A stretch of DNA of 10,067 nucleotides from Bacteroidales bacterium (GTDB lineage: Bacteria > Bacteroidota > Bacteroidia > Bacteroidales > GCA-2748055). This document shows positions 1 to 5,954 of this stretch, one piece after another (position 1 is the first letter of the stretch; the number at the start of each line of letters is the position of its first letter). A model generated the notes under the pieces. It searched no databases and was not told where the DNA came from. It worked only from the letters and a program-made list of their open reading frames with translations. The position numbers and the translations under genes are program-made. Location: positions 1-10,067 of the forward strand of contig JANTFK010000084.1 in assembly GCA_024763595.1 (NCBI GenBank), given 5' to 3'.

Positions 1-239
1 GCATGATGAAGAGTGAAGGGGCAAAGAGTGTCAGGGTTGTGGCCACACACCCGGTGCTTTCAGGGCCGGCCTATGAGCGGATAGAGCAGTCGACCATCGA
101 TGAGGTGATTGTAACCGATACCCTTCCCCTGAAACGCAAAGGCGATAAGATCAAAGTACTATCAGTGGCCGATCATTTTGCAGATGTCATTGACAAAGTC
201 TATAATTTTAAATCTATCAGCGATACATTTCTGAATTAA
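1..239 (+). CDS. prs: Ribose-phosphate pyrophosphokinase (PRPP synthetase), C-terminal part; 5' end outside window
   Basis: The last 78 or so residues of PRPP synthetase, which makes phosphoribosyl pyrophosphate from ribose-5-phosphate and ATP in the cytoplasm for purine, pyrimidine, histidine, tryptophan and NAD synthesis. The visible part matches the family's C-terminal phosphoribosyltransferase-like lobe: a SEGAKSVRVVATHPVLSG segment, then VIVTDTLPL and KIKVLSVADHFADVI, ending in the usual short helix. Full-length enzymes are about 310-320 residues, so roughly three quarters, including the ribose-5-phosphate-binding loop, lies upstream of base 1. The first two bases belong to a split codon; the ATG codons at 3 and 6 are internal, not starts. 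The TAA stop (237-239) lies inside the 10-bp palindrome GAATTAATTC (233-242). The gene is followed by rplY on the same strand, but a promoter-like box in the gap suggests rplY can be transcribed on its own. Confidence 0.95.
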   Translation, partial: MMKSEGAKSVRVVATHPVLSGPAYERIEQSTIDEVIVTDTLPLKRKGDKIKVLSVADHFADVIDKVYNFKSISDTFLN

Positions 240-244
240 TTCGT

Positions 245-252
245 TACCTTTG
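245..252 (+). promoter_or_regulatory. Bacteroidota -7 promoter box ahead of rplY
   Basis: TACCTTTG is an exact match to the Bacteroidota sigma-factor -7 consensus TAnnTTTG and is followed by CA, as often seen. It lies 82 nt upstream of the rplY start, just after the prs stop. I see no good TTTG -33 element at the expected 19-21 nt upstream, so the assignment rests on the -7 box alone. It would give a 5' leader of about 75-80 nt carrying a small stem-loop, and would drive rplY, pth and probably the genes beyond. Confidence 0.5.
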
Positions 253-277
253 CAGCCGTTTTGCCACAAAGGCGAAT

Positions 278-299
278 TTTCCCACAGTGTGATGGGGAA
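278..299 (+). other. Possible stem-loop in the rplY 5' leader
   Basis: TTTCCCA (278-284) can pair with TGGGGAA (293-299), giving seven base pairs, one of them G-U, around an 8-nt loop CAGTGTGA. It sits between the putative promoter box and the rplY start, 35 nt before the ATG. Ribosomal-protein leaders often carry autoregulatory structures, but no known motif is recognised here and the stem is short, so a chance fold is possible. Confidence 0.3.
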
Positions 300-334
300 T
301 TAATTATCCATTTAATTCTGAGTAGCACAATAAA

Positions 335-1006
335 ATGAAAACAATTCAAATCAGCGCAGAGAAGCGCACAGAACTGGGTAAAAAAGCTACCCGCGATCTG
401 AGAAAGCTCGACCATGTTCCCTGTGTCATGTACGGGGGTCCGGAAGTGATCCACTTTCATGCACATGAAAATGATTTCAGGCACATTATCTATACGCCCA
501 ATGCTTACATTGTTGAGATCAGGGTCAACGGCGACGTGCACAAGGCTGTACTGCAGGATCTGCAGTTTCACCCGGTTACCGATAAACTGAACCATGTCGA
601 TTTCGTGGAAGTATTTGATGACAGGCCGGTAACCATGGAGATCCCCATCAAACTGGTGGGTGCCGCCAGTGGTCTGAAAGATGGTGGTAAACCGCGTCAG
701 CGGAGAAGGGTGTTGAAAGTTCGCGGACTGATCGGAGATCTTCCCGATACACTTGATATCGATATCTCTGAAGTGGCCATTGGGGATGTGATCAAGATCG
801 GGGACCTCTCCTATGAAAACCTGGAGATCCTGGATCCTGCCCGTTCCATGATCTATGCCATTGTATCCTCCCGCATCAGCATGAAGGGGATGGAGATTGA
901 AGAACCGGAAGCTGAAGGCGAAGAGGGAGCCGAAGGCGGTGAAGCGGCCGCAGCACCTGGTGCTGAAGGTGAGGCCCCGGCTGCCGAAGCAGGAGCTGAA
1001 GGTTGA
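335..1006 (+). CDS. rplY: 50S ribosomal protein L25, long CTC/TL5 type
   Basis: A 223-residue protein of the long L25 family (also called CTC or TL5), which binds 5S rRNA in the large ribosomal subunit. Residues 1 to about 92 are the L25 domain: the start MKTIQISAEKRTELGKKATR, the LRKLDHVPCVMYGG turn, and the QDLQFHPVTDKLNHVDFVEV segment typical of the 5S-binding barrel. Residues about 98-185 form the TL5 C-terminal beta domain. From about 188 a tail of almost only Glu, Ala, Gly and Pro follows; such acidic, Ala-rich tails are common in Bacteroidota L25 and are probably disordered. The start at 335 has no clear Shine-Dalgarno but is in the AT-rich context usual for the phylum. The stop lies 5 nt before the pth ATG, so the two are almost certainly co-transcribed; rplY-pth is a widely conserved pair. 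Confidence 0.95.
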   Translation: MKTIQISAEKRTELGKKATRDLRKLDHVPCVMYGGPEVIHFHAHENDFRHIIYTPNAYIVEIRVNGDVHKAVLQDLQFHPVTDKLNHVDFVEVFDDRPVTMEIPIKLVGAASGLKDGGKPRQRRRVLKVRGLIGDLPDTLDIDISEVAIGDVIKIGDLSYENLEILDPARSMIYAIVSSRISMKGMEIEEPEAEGEEGAEGGEAAAAPGAEGEAPAAEAGAEG

Positions 1007-1011
1007 TCCCC

Positions 1012-1575
1012 ATGAAATACCTGGTAGCAGGATTGGGAAACATTGGAAACGAGTACGCGCATACGCGTCACAATATCGGATTTGATATATTGGATGCCCT
1101 GGCAGGGGCGTCCAATATTTCTTTTAAGGAGAGGCGTTACGGGTTTATAGCCGAATATAAATACCGCGCCCGTACTTACTGGCTCCTGAAACCTTCCACC
1201 TTTATGAACCTGAGCGGCCATGCAGTCCGTTACTGGTTGAAGAAGCTGAAGCTTCCCGTGGAGAACCTGCTGGTGGTGGTGGATGATATGGCCCTTCCTT
1301 TCGGTACCCTGCGTCTGCGCGCCAGGGGAGGAGATGCAGGTCATAATGGACTGTCCCATATCCAGACCATCCTGGGTACCACAGCCTATGCACGCCTTCG
1401 TTTCGGGATCGGAAACGATTTTTACCCCGGTCAGCAGGTGGACTATGTGTTGAGCGGGTGGACCGAAGAACAGGAGAAGGAGCTTCCCGAACGCATCCGG
1501 ATGGCCGGTGAGATCATCAAGTCATTTGGTGTGATCGGCCTGGAACGGACCATGACGATGTACAACAACAAATAA
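1012..1575 (+). CDS. pth: Peptidyl-tRNA hydrolase
   Basis: A 187-residue cytoplasmic esterase that cleaves peptidyl-tRNA released from stalled ribosomes, recycling tRNA. The key residues of the E. coli enzyme are all present: Asn10 and catalytic His20 (GLGNIGNEY and TRHNIGFD), the KPSTFMNLSG loop at 60-69 with Asn66, Asp91 in VVVDDMALPFG (E. coli Asp93), and Asn112 in GGDAGHNGL (E. coli Asn114). Length is normal. I chose the ATG at 1012, which gives the family's standard N-terminus MKYLVAGLGNIG; an in-frame TTG at 1003 would overlap the rplY stop and add three residues with no support. A GAAGG at 998-1002, inside the end of rplY, could act as a weak ribosome binding site. It lies 5 nt after rplY and 15 nt before the next gene. 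Confidence 0.97.
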   Translation: MKYLVAGLGNIGNEYAHTRHNIGFDILDALAGASNISFKERRYGFIAEYKYRARTYWLLKPSTFMNLSGHAVRYWLKKLKLPVENLLVVVDDMALPFGTLRLRARGGDAGHNGLSHIQTILGTTAYARLRFGIGNDFYPGQQVDYVLSGWTEEQEKELPERIRMAGEIIKSFGVIGLERTMTMYNNK

Positions 1576-1590
1576 AACAGGGTTCCAGCT

Positions 1591-2163
1591 ATGCGTATTA
1601 AAGATTTGATCCTCAGGAACCGTTCCTATCGCCGGTTTGACCAGTCAGTAGCGGTACCCCGTTCGTTACTGGTCGATATGGTGGAGGTTGCCCGGTTGTC
1701 GGCGTCTGCCAGTAACGTCCAGCCCCTGAAGTACATGTTATTCAATGATCCCGAAGTGTGTGCCCGGATCTTTCCCACCCTGGCCTGGGCCGGTTACCTG
1801 AAGGAGTGGACCGGACCGGAAGAGGGGGAGCGGCCGGCTGCTTATATCGTCCAGCTGGCCGATCTGGAACTGGCGGATAAGTGGTGGTGCGATGATGGCA
1901 TTGCTGCCCAGAGCATGCTTCTCGCAGCAGTGGAACAGGGATTTGGCGGATGTATTGTGGGCTCTGTCAAACGCGACAGGCTTCGCTCCATCCTGCAGAT
2001 CCCGGAACGCTATCAGATTATCCAGGTACTTGCCCTGGGAAAACCGGCCGAAAAAGTGGTCATTGATGAAGCATTTGACGGGAATATCGAATACTGGCGG
2101 GATGAGGAAGGCATACACCATGTACCAAAAAGGGGGCTTGATGAACTGATTCTGGAACTTTAA
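1591..2163 (+). CDS. Nitroreductase-family FMN oxidoreductase, substrate unknown
   Basis: A 190-residue protein of the nitroreductase fold: small, usually dimeric enzymes that bind FMN and reduce nitro-, quinone- or ene-type substrates with NAD(P)H. Visible marks are the RSYRRF motif at 11-16, whose arginines contact the FMN phosphate, the SASASNVQPLKY segment at 38-49, the helix DDGIAAQSMLLAAVEQGFGGC at 101-121, and LALGKPAEK at 147-155. Length fits the shorter members. A WWCDD stretch at 98-102 replaces the more usual sequence before the AAQ helix and may shape the substrate pocket. It lies in the rplY-pth-pdxJ run, 15 nt after pth and 37 nt before pdxJ. That context does not reveal the substrate; a link to B6 or flavin metabolism would be a guess. 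Confidence 0.88.
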   Translation: MRIKDLILRNRSYRRFDQSVAVPRSLLVDMVEVARLSASASNVQPLKYMLFNDPEVCARIFPTLAWAGYLKEWTGPEEGERPAAYIVQLADLELADKWWCDDGIAAQSMLLAAVEQGFGGCIVGSVKRDRLRSILQIPERYQIIQVLALGKPAEKVVIDEAFDGNIEYWRDEEGIHHVPKRGLDELILEL

Positions 2164-2166
2164 ACT

Positions 2167-2174
2167 TAACTTTG
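2167..2174 (+). promoter_or_regulatory. Possible internal -7 promoter box ahead of pdxJ
   Basis: TAACTTTG matches the Bacteroidota TAnnTTTG consensus exactly. It starts 3 nt after the stop of the nitroreductase gene and lies 26 nt before the GTG start of pdxJ. No convincing TTTG -33 element is seen upstream, where the sequence is still coding. It may add transcription of pdxJ and downstream genes inside a larger operon. An 8-mer with two free positions also occurs by chance, so the call is weak. Confidence 0.35.
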
Positions 2175-2200
2175 GGATTTCAGAAAAAAACGACATTATT

Positions 2201-2917
2201 GTGACCAGGCTCAGTGTAAATATCAACAAGATCGCCACCCTGCGAAATGCCAGGGGCGGCAATGTACCCGATGTTCAGAAAACTGCCGTGGATTGTGAAC
2301 AGTTCGGGGCACAGGGCATTACCGTACACCCCAGGCCCGATGAGCGCCATATCCGGTACCGGGATGTGGAGCTGTTAAAGCCGCTGGTGACCACCGAATT
2401 CAATATTGAGGGATATCCTTCGAAGGCCTTTCTTGAACTGGTAACCAGGGTAAAGCCCCACCAGGTAACCCTGGTGCCCGATCCGCCCGGGGCCCTTACC
2501 TCATCGGAGGGGTGGAACACCATTGAGCACCGTGCTTTCCTGGAGGAGGTGATCGGAGAGTTGAAGCGGCACGGGATCCGCACTTCCATTTTCATTGGAA
2601 CCGAAGCAGCATTGATCGAGGGGGCGGCCGGGGTTGGAACGGACCGTGTAGAGTTGTATACCGAACCCTATGCCACACAATATCCTGAAGATCCTGCAGC
2701 AGCGGTCAAACCATTTGTGGATGCGGCCAGGGTAGCCAGGGAGGCGGGATTGGAACTGAACGCCGGTCATGACCTGAACCTGGATAACCTGCGTTTCTTC
2801 AAGCAACAGATCCCCTGGCTCATGGAGGTCTCCATCGGGCATGCCCTGATAGCTGATGCCCTCTATTTTGGCCTGCAGAATACCATCCAGATGTATCTTC
2901 GCCAGCTCCGTGATTAA
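2201..2917 (+). CDS. pdxJ: Pyridoxine 5'-phosphate synthase
   Basis: A 238-residue TIM-barrel enzyme that closes the pyridine ring of vitamin B6, condensing 1-deoxy-D-xylulose 5-phosphate with 3-amino-2-oxopropyl phosphate in the DXP-dependent pathway. Signature residues are visible: the N-terminal SVNINKIATLRNARGG, His43 and His50 in TVHPRPDERHIRYRD, Glu70 in FNIEGYP, VTLVPDPPGALTSSEGW at 89-105, Glu151 in VELYTEPYA, His190 in LNAGHDLNLDNL and His214 in VSIGHALIADAL. All active-site positions I can align with the E. coli enzyme appear intact. The start is GTG at 2201, chosen because it gives the family N-terminus and no in-frame ATG is suitably placed. The TAA stop sits in the loop of a perfect 7-bp inverted repeat. 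The PLP it ultimately supplies serves many enzymes, so its neighbours are not obviously part of the pathway. Confidence 0.97.
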   Translation: MTRLSVNINKIATLRNARGGNVPDVQKTAVDCEQFGAQGITVHPRPDERHIRYRDVELLKPLVTTEFNIEGYPSKAFLELVTRVKPHQVTLVPDPPGALTSSEGWNTIEHRAFLEEVIGELKRHGIRTSIFIGTEAALIEGAAGVGTDRVELYTEPYATQYPEDPAAAVKPFVDAARVAREAGLELNAGHDLNLDNLRFFKQQIPWLMEVSIGHALIADALYFGLQNTIQMYLRQLRD

Positions 2918-2924
2918 ATCACGG
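2908..2924 (+). other. Perfect inverted repeat enclosing the pdxJ stop codon
   Basis: CCGTGAT (2908-2914) and ATCACGG (2918-2924) are exact reverse complements, and the three bases between them are the TAA stop codon. After a single T/T mismatch the pairing continues for GC/GC (2905-2906 with 2926-2927). As RNA this is a compact hairpin with a 3-nt loop. No U-tract follows, so it is not a standard intrinsic terminator. It may stabilise or process the mRNA or affect coupling to the next gene. Confidence 0.5.
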
Positions 2925-2928
2925 TGCC

Positions 2929-2940
2929 ATTTCCGGAAAT
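2929..2940. repeat. 12-bp perfect palindrome before the DUF4924 gene
   Basis: ATTTCCGGAAAT is an exact 12-bp palindrome ending 3 nt before the ATG at 2944 and starting 4 nt after the hairpin around the pdxJ stop. At this position it could serve as a protein-binding site or influence translation start. No matching second copy was noticed elsewhere in the window. Confidence 0.45.
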
Positions 2941-2943
2941 ATT

Positions 2944-3471
2944 ATGATAATAGCACAGCAAAAAAGGGACGAGAATATTGCAGAATACTTACTCTACATG
3001 TACCAGGTGGAGGATATGATCCGTGCCAACAAACTGGATATCGATACCATTGAACAAACACTGATCAGTAAATTCGAACTGGATTACGATGTGAAGCGGG
3101 AGATGCGGGAATGGTACAGGACCCTCATATCGATGATGCGGGATGAGGGGAAGGAGAAGAGCGGACACCTGAAGATCCTGGAAACCACTGTAGAACAGCT
3201 CCATGAAATGCACCACCAGATCCTGAACCAGGGTGTGGATATGGCCTATAAAGAGGCATTTAACAGGGCCAAAGCCAATATTGAGGCACTGCGTATGCGG
3301 TCGGGTCACGGGGGGGAGAATGATATCCAGGTTGCATTGAACGGCCTCTATGGCCTGTTGATCCTGAAACTTAAAAAGACTCCGGTGACCGGTGAGACCA
3401 TGAAGGCCTTCGATACAATCCGGGAGCTGGTTGCCGAACTCACCTCCAGGTATATGGAGGCAAACCATTAG
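2944..3471 (+). CDS. DUF4924 family protein, function unknown
   Basis: A 175-residue soluble protein that I recognise as the Bacteroidota DUF4924 family from its N-terminus (MIIAQQKRDENIAEYLLYMYQVEDMIRA) and helical build. No function is known to me. The sequence is predicted largely alpha-helical and highly charged: a first helical pair covers residues 6-65, a second region at 75-118 (HLKILETTVEQLHEMHHQIL onward) looks amphipathic, and a more hydrophobic helix follows at 128-144 (IQVALNGLYGLLILKLKK). There is no signal peptide, no clear transmembrane segment, and no nucleotide-binding or metal-binding motif; the His run at 90-91 is not part of a known motif. It lies 26 nt after pdxJ and 19 nt before the alpha/beta hydrolase, so probably in the same transcript. 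The start gives the family's usual N-terminus. Confidence 0.85.
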   Translation: MIIAQQKRDENIAEYLLYMYQVEDMIRANKLDIDTIEQTLISKFELDYDVKREMREWYRTLISMMRDEGKEKSGHLKILETTVEQLHEMHHQILNQGVDMAYKEAFNRAKANIEALRMRSGHGGENDIQVALNGLYGLLILKLKKTPVTGETMKAFDTIRELVAELTSRYMEANH

Positions 3472-3490
3472 CCTGCCTGCGGCCAGATCC

Positions 3491-4306
3491 ATGGAACTCT
3501 TTTTCAGAAAATACGGGGAATCGGGGACACCGCTGGTGATTGTGCACGGGCTCTATGGTTCGGGTGATAACTGGACGTCGGTGGCCAGGAATCTCTCCGG
3601 CACATTTGAGGTTTATGTGGTGGACCAGCGTAATCACGGCCAGTCGCCCCATGCCGGGATCCACGACTATGATTCCATGCGGGATGACCTGCTGGAATTC
3701 ATGGATGGCCGGGGTATCGGTAAGGCCGTACTGGTTGGACATTCTATGGGGGGAAAGACCATCATGAATTTTGCTGCCACCTGGCCCGGACGGGTGGAGG
3801 CACTGGTCGTGCTGGATATCGCTCCCAGGTCTTATGTCAGGCTGGCAGCGACCACCCGGGCTGTTCCCGGCCATGAGGGAATGATCGATGCCATGATGGA
3901 GCTGGATCTTTCGACTGCGCGGACCAGGGAGGAACTGGATAGTGCCCTGCGGCCGAAGATAGGATCCGGACGGGTGCGCAGCTTCCTGTTGAAAAATATC
4001 CGAAGGGATGATCATGGTAACTTTGTCTGGCGCATGAACCTGCCTGTGCTGAGCAACAACCTGGAACGGATCATGGAGGAGGGGCTCGATACGGAAAAGA
4101 TCGTAGCTCTTGGCGGTATTAAAGGTTTCCCGGTCCTTTTTATTGCCGGGGAGCAATCAAATTATATCCGGCCGGAGGACCATATACTGATCCGCTCCCT
4201 CTTCCCGGCGGCTGAGATCGTTGTCCTGCCGGGCGCCGGACACTGGCTCCATGCAGAACAACCCGCCCTGCTGGTCAAGAATATCAGGTATTTCCTGGAT
4301 ATTTAA
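3491..4306 (+). CDS. Alpha/beta hydrolase, YbfF/ABHD11-like esterase
   Basis: A 271-residue cytoplasmic alpha/beta-hydrolase closely resembling the E. coli esterase YbfF, which acts on short-chain and acyl-CoA-type esters in vitro. Visible features are the oxyanion-hole segment VIVHGLYGSGDNW (16-28), VDQRNHGQSPHAG (44-56), the nucleophile elbow GHSMGG with Ser85, and GAGHWLHAEQP with His251. The usual acid position after strand 7 (FIAGEQSNYI) has no Asp, as in YbfF; the acid is more likely Asp109 in VVLDIAP, 24 residues after the serine, matching my recollection of the Ser89/Asp113 spacing in YbfF. I chose the ATG at 3491 because it starts right at the core fold; in-frame codons upstream would overlap the DUF4924 gene. 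The physiological substrate is unknown. The stop is 5 nt from the convergent engB stop. Confidence 0.9.
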   Translation: MELFFRKYGESGTPLVIVHGLYGSGDNWTSVARNLSGTFEVYVVDQRNHGQSPHAGIHDYDSMRDDLLEFMDGRGIGKAVLVGHSMGGKTIMNFAATWPGRVEALVVLDIAPRSYVRLAATTRAVPGHEGMIDAMMELDLSTARTREELDSALRPKIGSGRVRSFLLKNIRRDDHGNFVWRMNLPVLSNNLERIMEEGLDTEKIVALGGIKGFPVLFIAGEQSNYIRPEDHILIRSLFPAAEIVVLPGAGHWLHAEQPALLVKNIRYFLDI

Positions 4307-4317
4307 TGGGATTAAAT
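4301..4317. other. Inverted repeat holding both convergent stop codons
   Basis: ATTTAAT (4301-4307) and ATTAAAT (4311-4317) are exact reverse complements around GGG. The left arm contains the plus-strand stop of the alpha/beta hydrolase (4304-4306) and the right arm the minus-strand stop of engB (4312-4314). It is the only sequence between the two genes, so if transcription ends here by an RNA structure this is the candidate. The stem is AT-only and weak, and no U-tract stands out. Confidence 0.35.
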
Positions 4318-4935
4318 CGATGGGGATGCCTGTTCCTGCCTTAGCTGTGCGTTTGTGCGGTCAATAAAGCCCAGGATCTCTTCCCGGCCGGTTCCTTTAA
4401 CGGCACTCGATTCAAAGATCAGGGGCAGCTCTTCCCATGCTTCTGAAAGGGCATCCTTCAACAGCTTCAGGTTTTTGGACCGCTCTTTCTGACTGATCTT
4501 ATCCACTTTGGTCAACACGATCACAAAAGGCAGGTTGCTGTCGCCCAGCCATTCCATGAAATCCAGGTCGATCTGTTGCGGTGGGATGCGTGCATCCACC
4601 AGCATAAAAAAACAGACCAGGTTGGTACGGTGGGTGGCATACTGGCCGATTATACGCGCAAAGGAGTCCCGCTCCTTTTTGGACACTCTGGCATAGCCGT
4701 ATCCCGGCAGGTCGGCCAGGAACCAGGTGCCGTTGATCTTAAAATGGTTGATCAGCCTGGTCTTTCCGGGAGTACCGGAGGTTTTGGCCAGTTTCTTCCG
4801 CTCCACAAGCATGTTTATCAGGGAAGATTTCCCTACGTTGGAACGCCCGATAAATGCATACTCGGGAATCTGCTCCTGCGGGCACTGTGCCACATGGGGG
4901 CTGGAGGAGATGAATTGGGCCGAAATGATCTTCAT
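4312..4935 (-). CDS. engB: Ribosome biogenesis GTPase EngB/YsxC (YihA)
   Basis: A 207-residue single-domain GTPase of the YihA/YsxC family, needed for late assembly of the 50S subunit and essential in several bacteria. All five G motifs are visible: G1 GRSNVGKSS at 30-38, G2 Thr within TSGTPGKTR at 52-60, G3 DLPGYGYA at 75-82, G4 TKVDK at 142-146 and G5 SSAVKGTG at 176-183. The family hallmarks KTSGTPGKT and LADLPGYGYA are intact, and length is normal. It reads towards the alpha/beta hydrolase with 5 nt between stops. Upstream on its own strand is the propeller gene, 71 nt away, with a 22-bp tandem repeat in the gap. I found no clear TAnnTTTG box there, so it may be read from further upstream. 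Its role matches the translation genes rplY and pth, although they lie on the other strand. Confidence 0.97.
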   Translation of the reverse strand: MKIISAQFISSSPHVAQCPQEQIPEYAFIGRSNVGKSSLINMLVERKKLAKTSGTPGKTRLINHFKINGTWFLADLPGYGYARVSKKERDSFARIIGQYATHRTNLVCFFMLVDARIPPQQIDLDFMEWLGDSNLPFVIVLTKVDKISQKERSKNLKLLKDALSEAWEELPLIFESSAVKGTGREEILGFIDRTNAQLRQEQASPSI

Positions 4936-4958
4936 ATCATGGATTTACTGACAACCTC

Positions 4959-5002
4959 GCCATTATGCAGGGGAAAAACTGCTATTATGCTGGAGAAACA
5001 CT
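4959..5002. repeat. 22-bp imperfect tandem duplication between engB and the propeller gene
   Basis: The 22-bp unit at 4959-4980 is repeated directly at 4981-5002 with 18 of 22 positions identical. Both copies share the cores ATTATGC, GG and GAAA and end in ACT followed by GC. The differences are at unit positions 3, 11, 14 and 19. It fills most of the 71-nt gap, ending 4 nt before the stop of the minus-strand propeller gene. The unit is not a multiple of three and is non-coding in every sensible reading. Confidence 0.6.
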
Positions 5003-5006
5003 GCTT

Positions 5007-5921
5007 TTACTCGGCAAAAAAGAGTCTCACATCGGGATGCATGGTATAGAGGCGGAACCTCGAACCATCATGAACCAGTATGCCACTGGACATATCGTTT
5101 CCTACAATGGGGTTGCGGGGGTACTTGGTCCAGTGGACCAGGTCTTCCGACATGGCCACATTGGTGCTCCAGTCTTTCCAGGGATTATGGGCGGTGGCAT
5201 GGTAGTAACTGTAATATTTCCCACGGTATTTAATTACCTGGTCCATGGCAACTGCATACAGGTCGTAACGGTCTGGTCCCATGGAGATAACGGGGTCGTC
5301 CTGCACATTTTTCCACACGTTGCGGTCCGAAGAAACCGCCAGCCAGATGCCCAGGTCGTTCCGTTCATAAAAGAGGTACCATTTGCCATCTTCAACCCAT
5401 ATGGTCGGGGTTCCGTAGGGCCCGCTGCTGATGGGCTCGCCGTTGCTCTTCCTGATATCCAGGTTGCCCTGATCTTCCCAGTGAATGCCATCGGGTGAGG
5501 TCAGCATATGCGCAATATCACCGGCGCCCTCTGCAAACATAAAGTAAACACCTTCATGTTTGACCACCGACATATCTTCCACCCAGGATGTCCTGAGGAG
5601 GGGATTGCCAGGGTACCGTGTCCAGTGAATGCCATCACCGGAGGTGGCATAGCCCAGGAATTTCATTTCCGAAGAATCGGGGTTGTACCCGGTATACCAC
5701 AGGTGGAACTGCCCCTCTTCCCACAACATATAACCCCGCTCGCGAATGTAGCGGTCCCATGTATCGGTACCGGTACCCGCAAATACCGGGTTATGGCCGT
5801 AAGGCCGAAAATGCACCAGTTCAGCGGGGAAATCCGGTGAGGGTTGTTGTGCCCGTAAGGCTGGTCCGAAAACCAGTGCACCGAGCAGGATCCGGCCGAT
5901 GATTTGTAAATAATTTTTCAT
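5007..5921 (-). CDS. Secreted beta-propeller glycosidase-like protein (GH43/GH32/GH130-type fold)
   Basis: A 304-residue exported protein. Residues 1-24 form a signal peptide (basic MKNYLQIIGR, hydrophobic ILLGALVFGPAL, likely cleavage at LRA-QQ). The rest shows the repeating pattern of five-bladed beta-propeller glycoside hydrolases: SGDGIHW at 94-100, SPDGIHW at 142-148, SSDRNVW at 197-203 and SEDLVHW at 258-264, each followed by a downstream beta segment such as RYPGNPLL or KYPRNPIV. Acidic candidates in conserved-looking places are Asp56, Glu115-Asp116 (WVEDMSVV), Glu186 (YLFYERND) and Asp220 (RYDLYAVAMD), but I cannot assign the catalytic pair or the exact GH family. It lies 33 nt downstream of manA on the same strand, so a role in freeing mannose or a related sugar is plausible but unproven. 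No lipobox cysteine is seen, so it is probably periplasmic or secreted. Confidence 0.78.
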   Translation of the reverse strand: MKNYLQIIGRILLGALVFGPALRAQQPSPDFPAELVHFRPYGHNPVFAGTGTDTWDRYIRERGYMLWEEGQFHLWYTGYNPDSSEMKFLGYATSGDGIHWTRYPGNPLLRTSWVEDMSVVKHEGVYFMFAEGAGDIAHMLTSPDGIHWEDQGNLDIRKSNGEPISSGPYGTPTIWVEDGKWYLFYERNDLGIWLAVSSDRNVWKNVQDDPVISMGPDRYDLYAVAMDQVIKYRGKYYSYYHATAHNPWKDWSTNVAMSEDLVHWTKYPRNPIVGNDMSSGILVHDGSRFRLYTMHPDVRLFFAE

Positions 5922-5954
5922 GATGCCCTGTTTGTTGGTTTGTAATGTAACACT

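Noticed and set aside
905..1003. GAAG/GCTGAAGG-type repeats in the rplY 3' end as a DNA repeat element
   Set aside because: They are explained by codons for an acidic Ala/Glu/Gly-rich protein tail, usual in long L25 proteins.
1003..1011. TTG at 1003 as the pth start
   Set aside because: The ATG at 1012 gives the conserved N-terminus with Asn10 and His20 at the E. coli numbering.
897..1085. A Lys/Arg/Pro-rich 62-codon frame over the rplY tail and pth start
   Set aside because: It is a +2 reading of the Glu/Ala-rich tail codons and the pth start. Both real frames are intact, so there is no sign of a frameshift or extra gene.
3431..3490. An upstream ATG at 3431 for the alpha/beta hydrolase
   Set aside because: It lies inside the DUF4924 gene and would add 20 residues with no similarity to the family.
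3440..4156. A 238-codon open frame on the minus strand opposite the alpha/beta hydrolase
   Set aside because: It lies almost wholly antisense to a gene with clear catalytic motifs, its translation has no recognisable domain, and its composition (rich in His, Pro and Gln) looks like a reverse-strand shadow.
4965..5498. A plus-strand open frame of 177 codons across the engB-propeller gap
   Set aside because: It begins in the tandem repeat and then runs antisense to the propeller gene. The minus-strand gene has a signal peptide and blade repeats, while this frame shows nothing.
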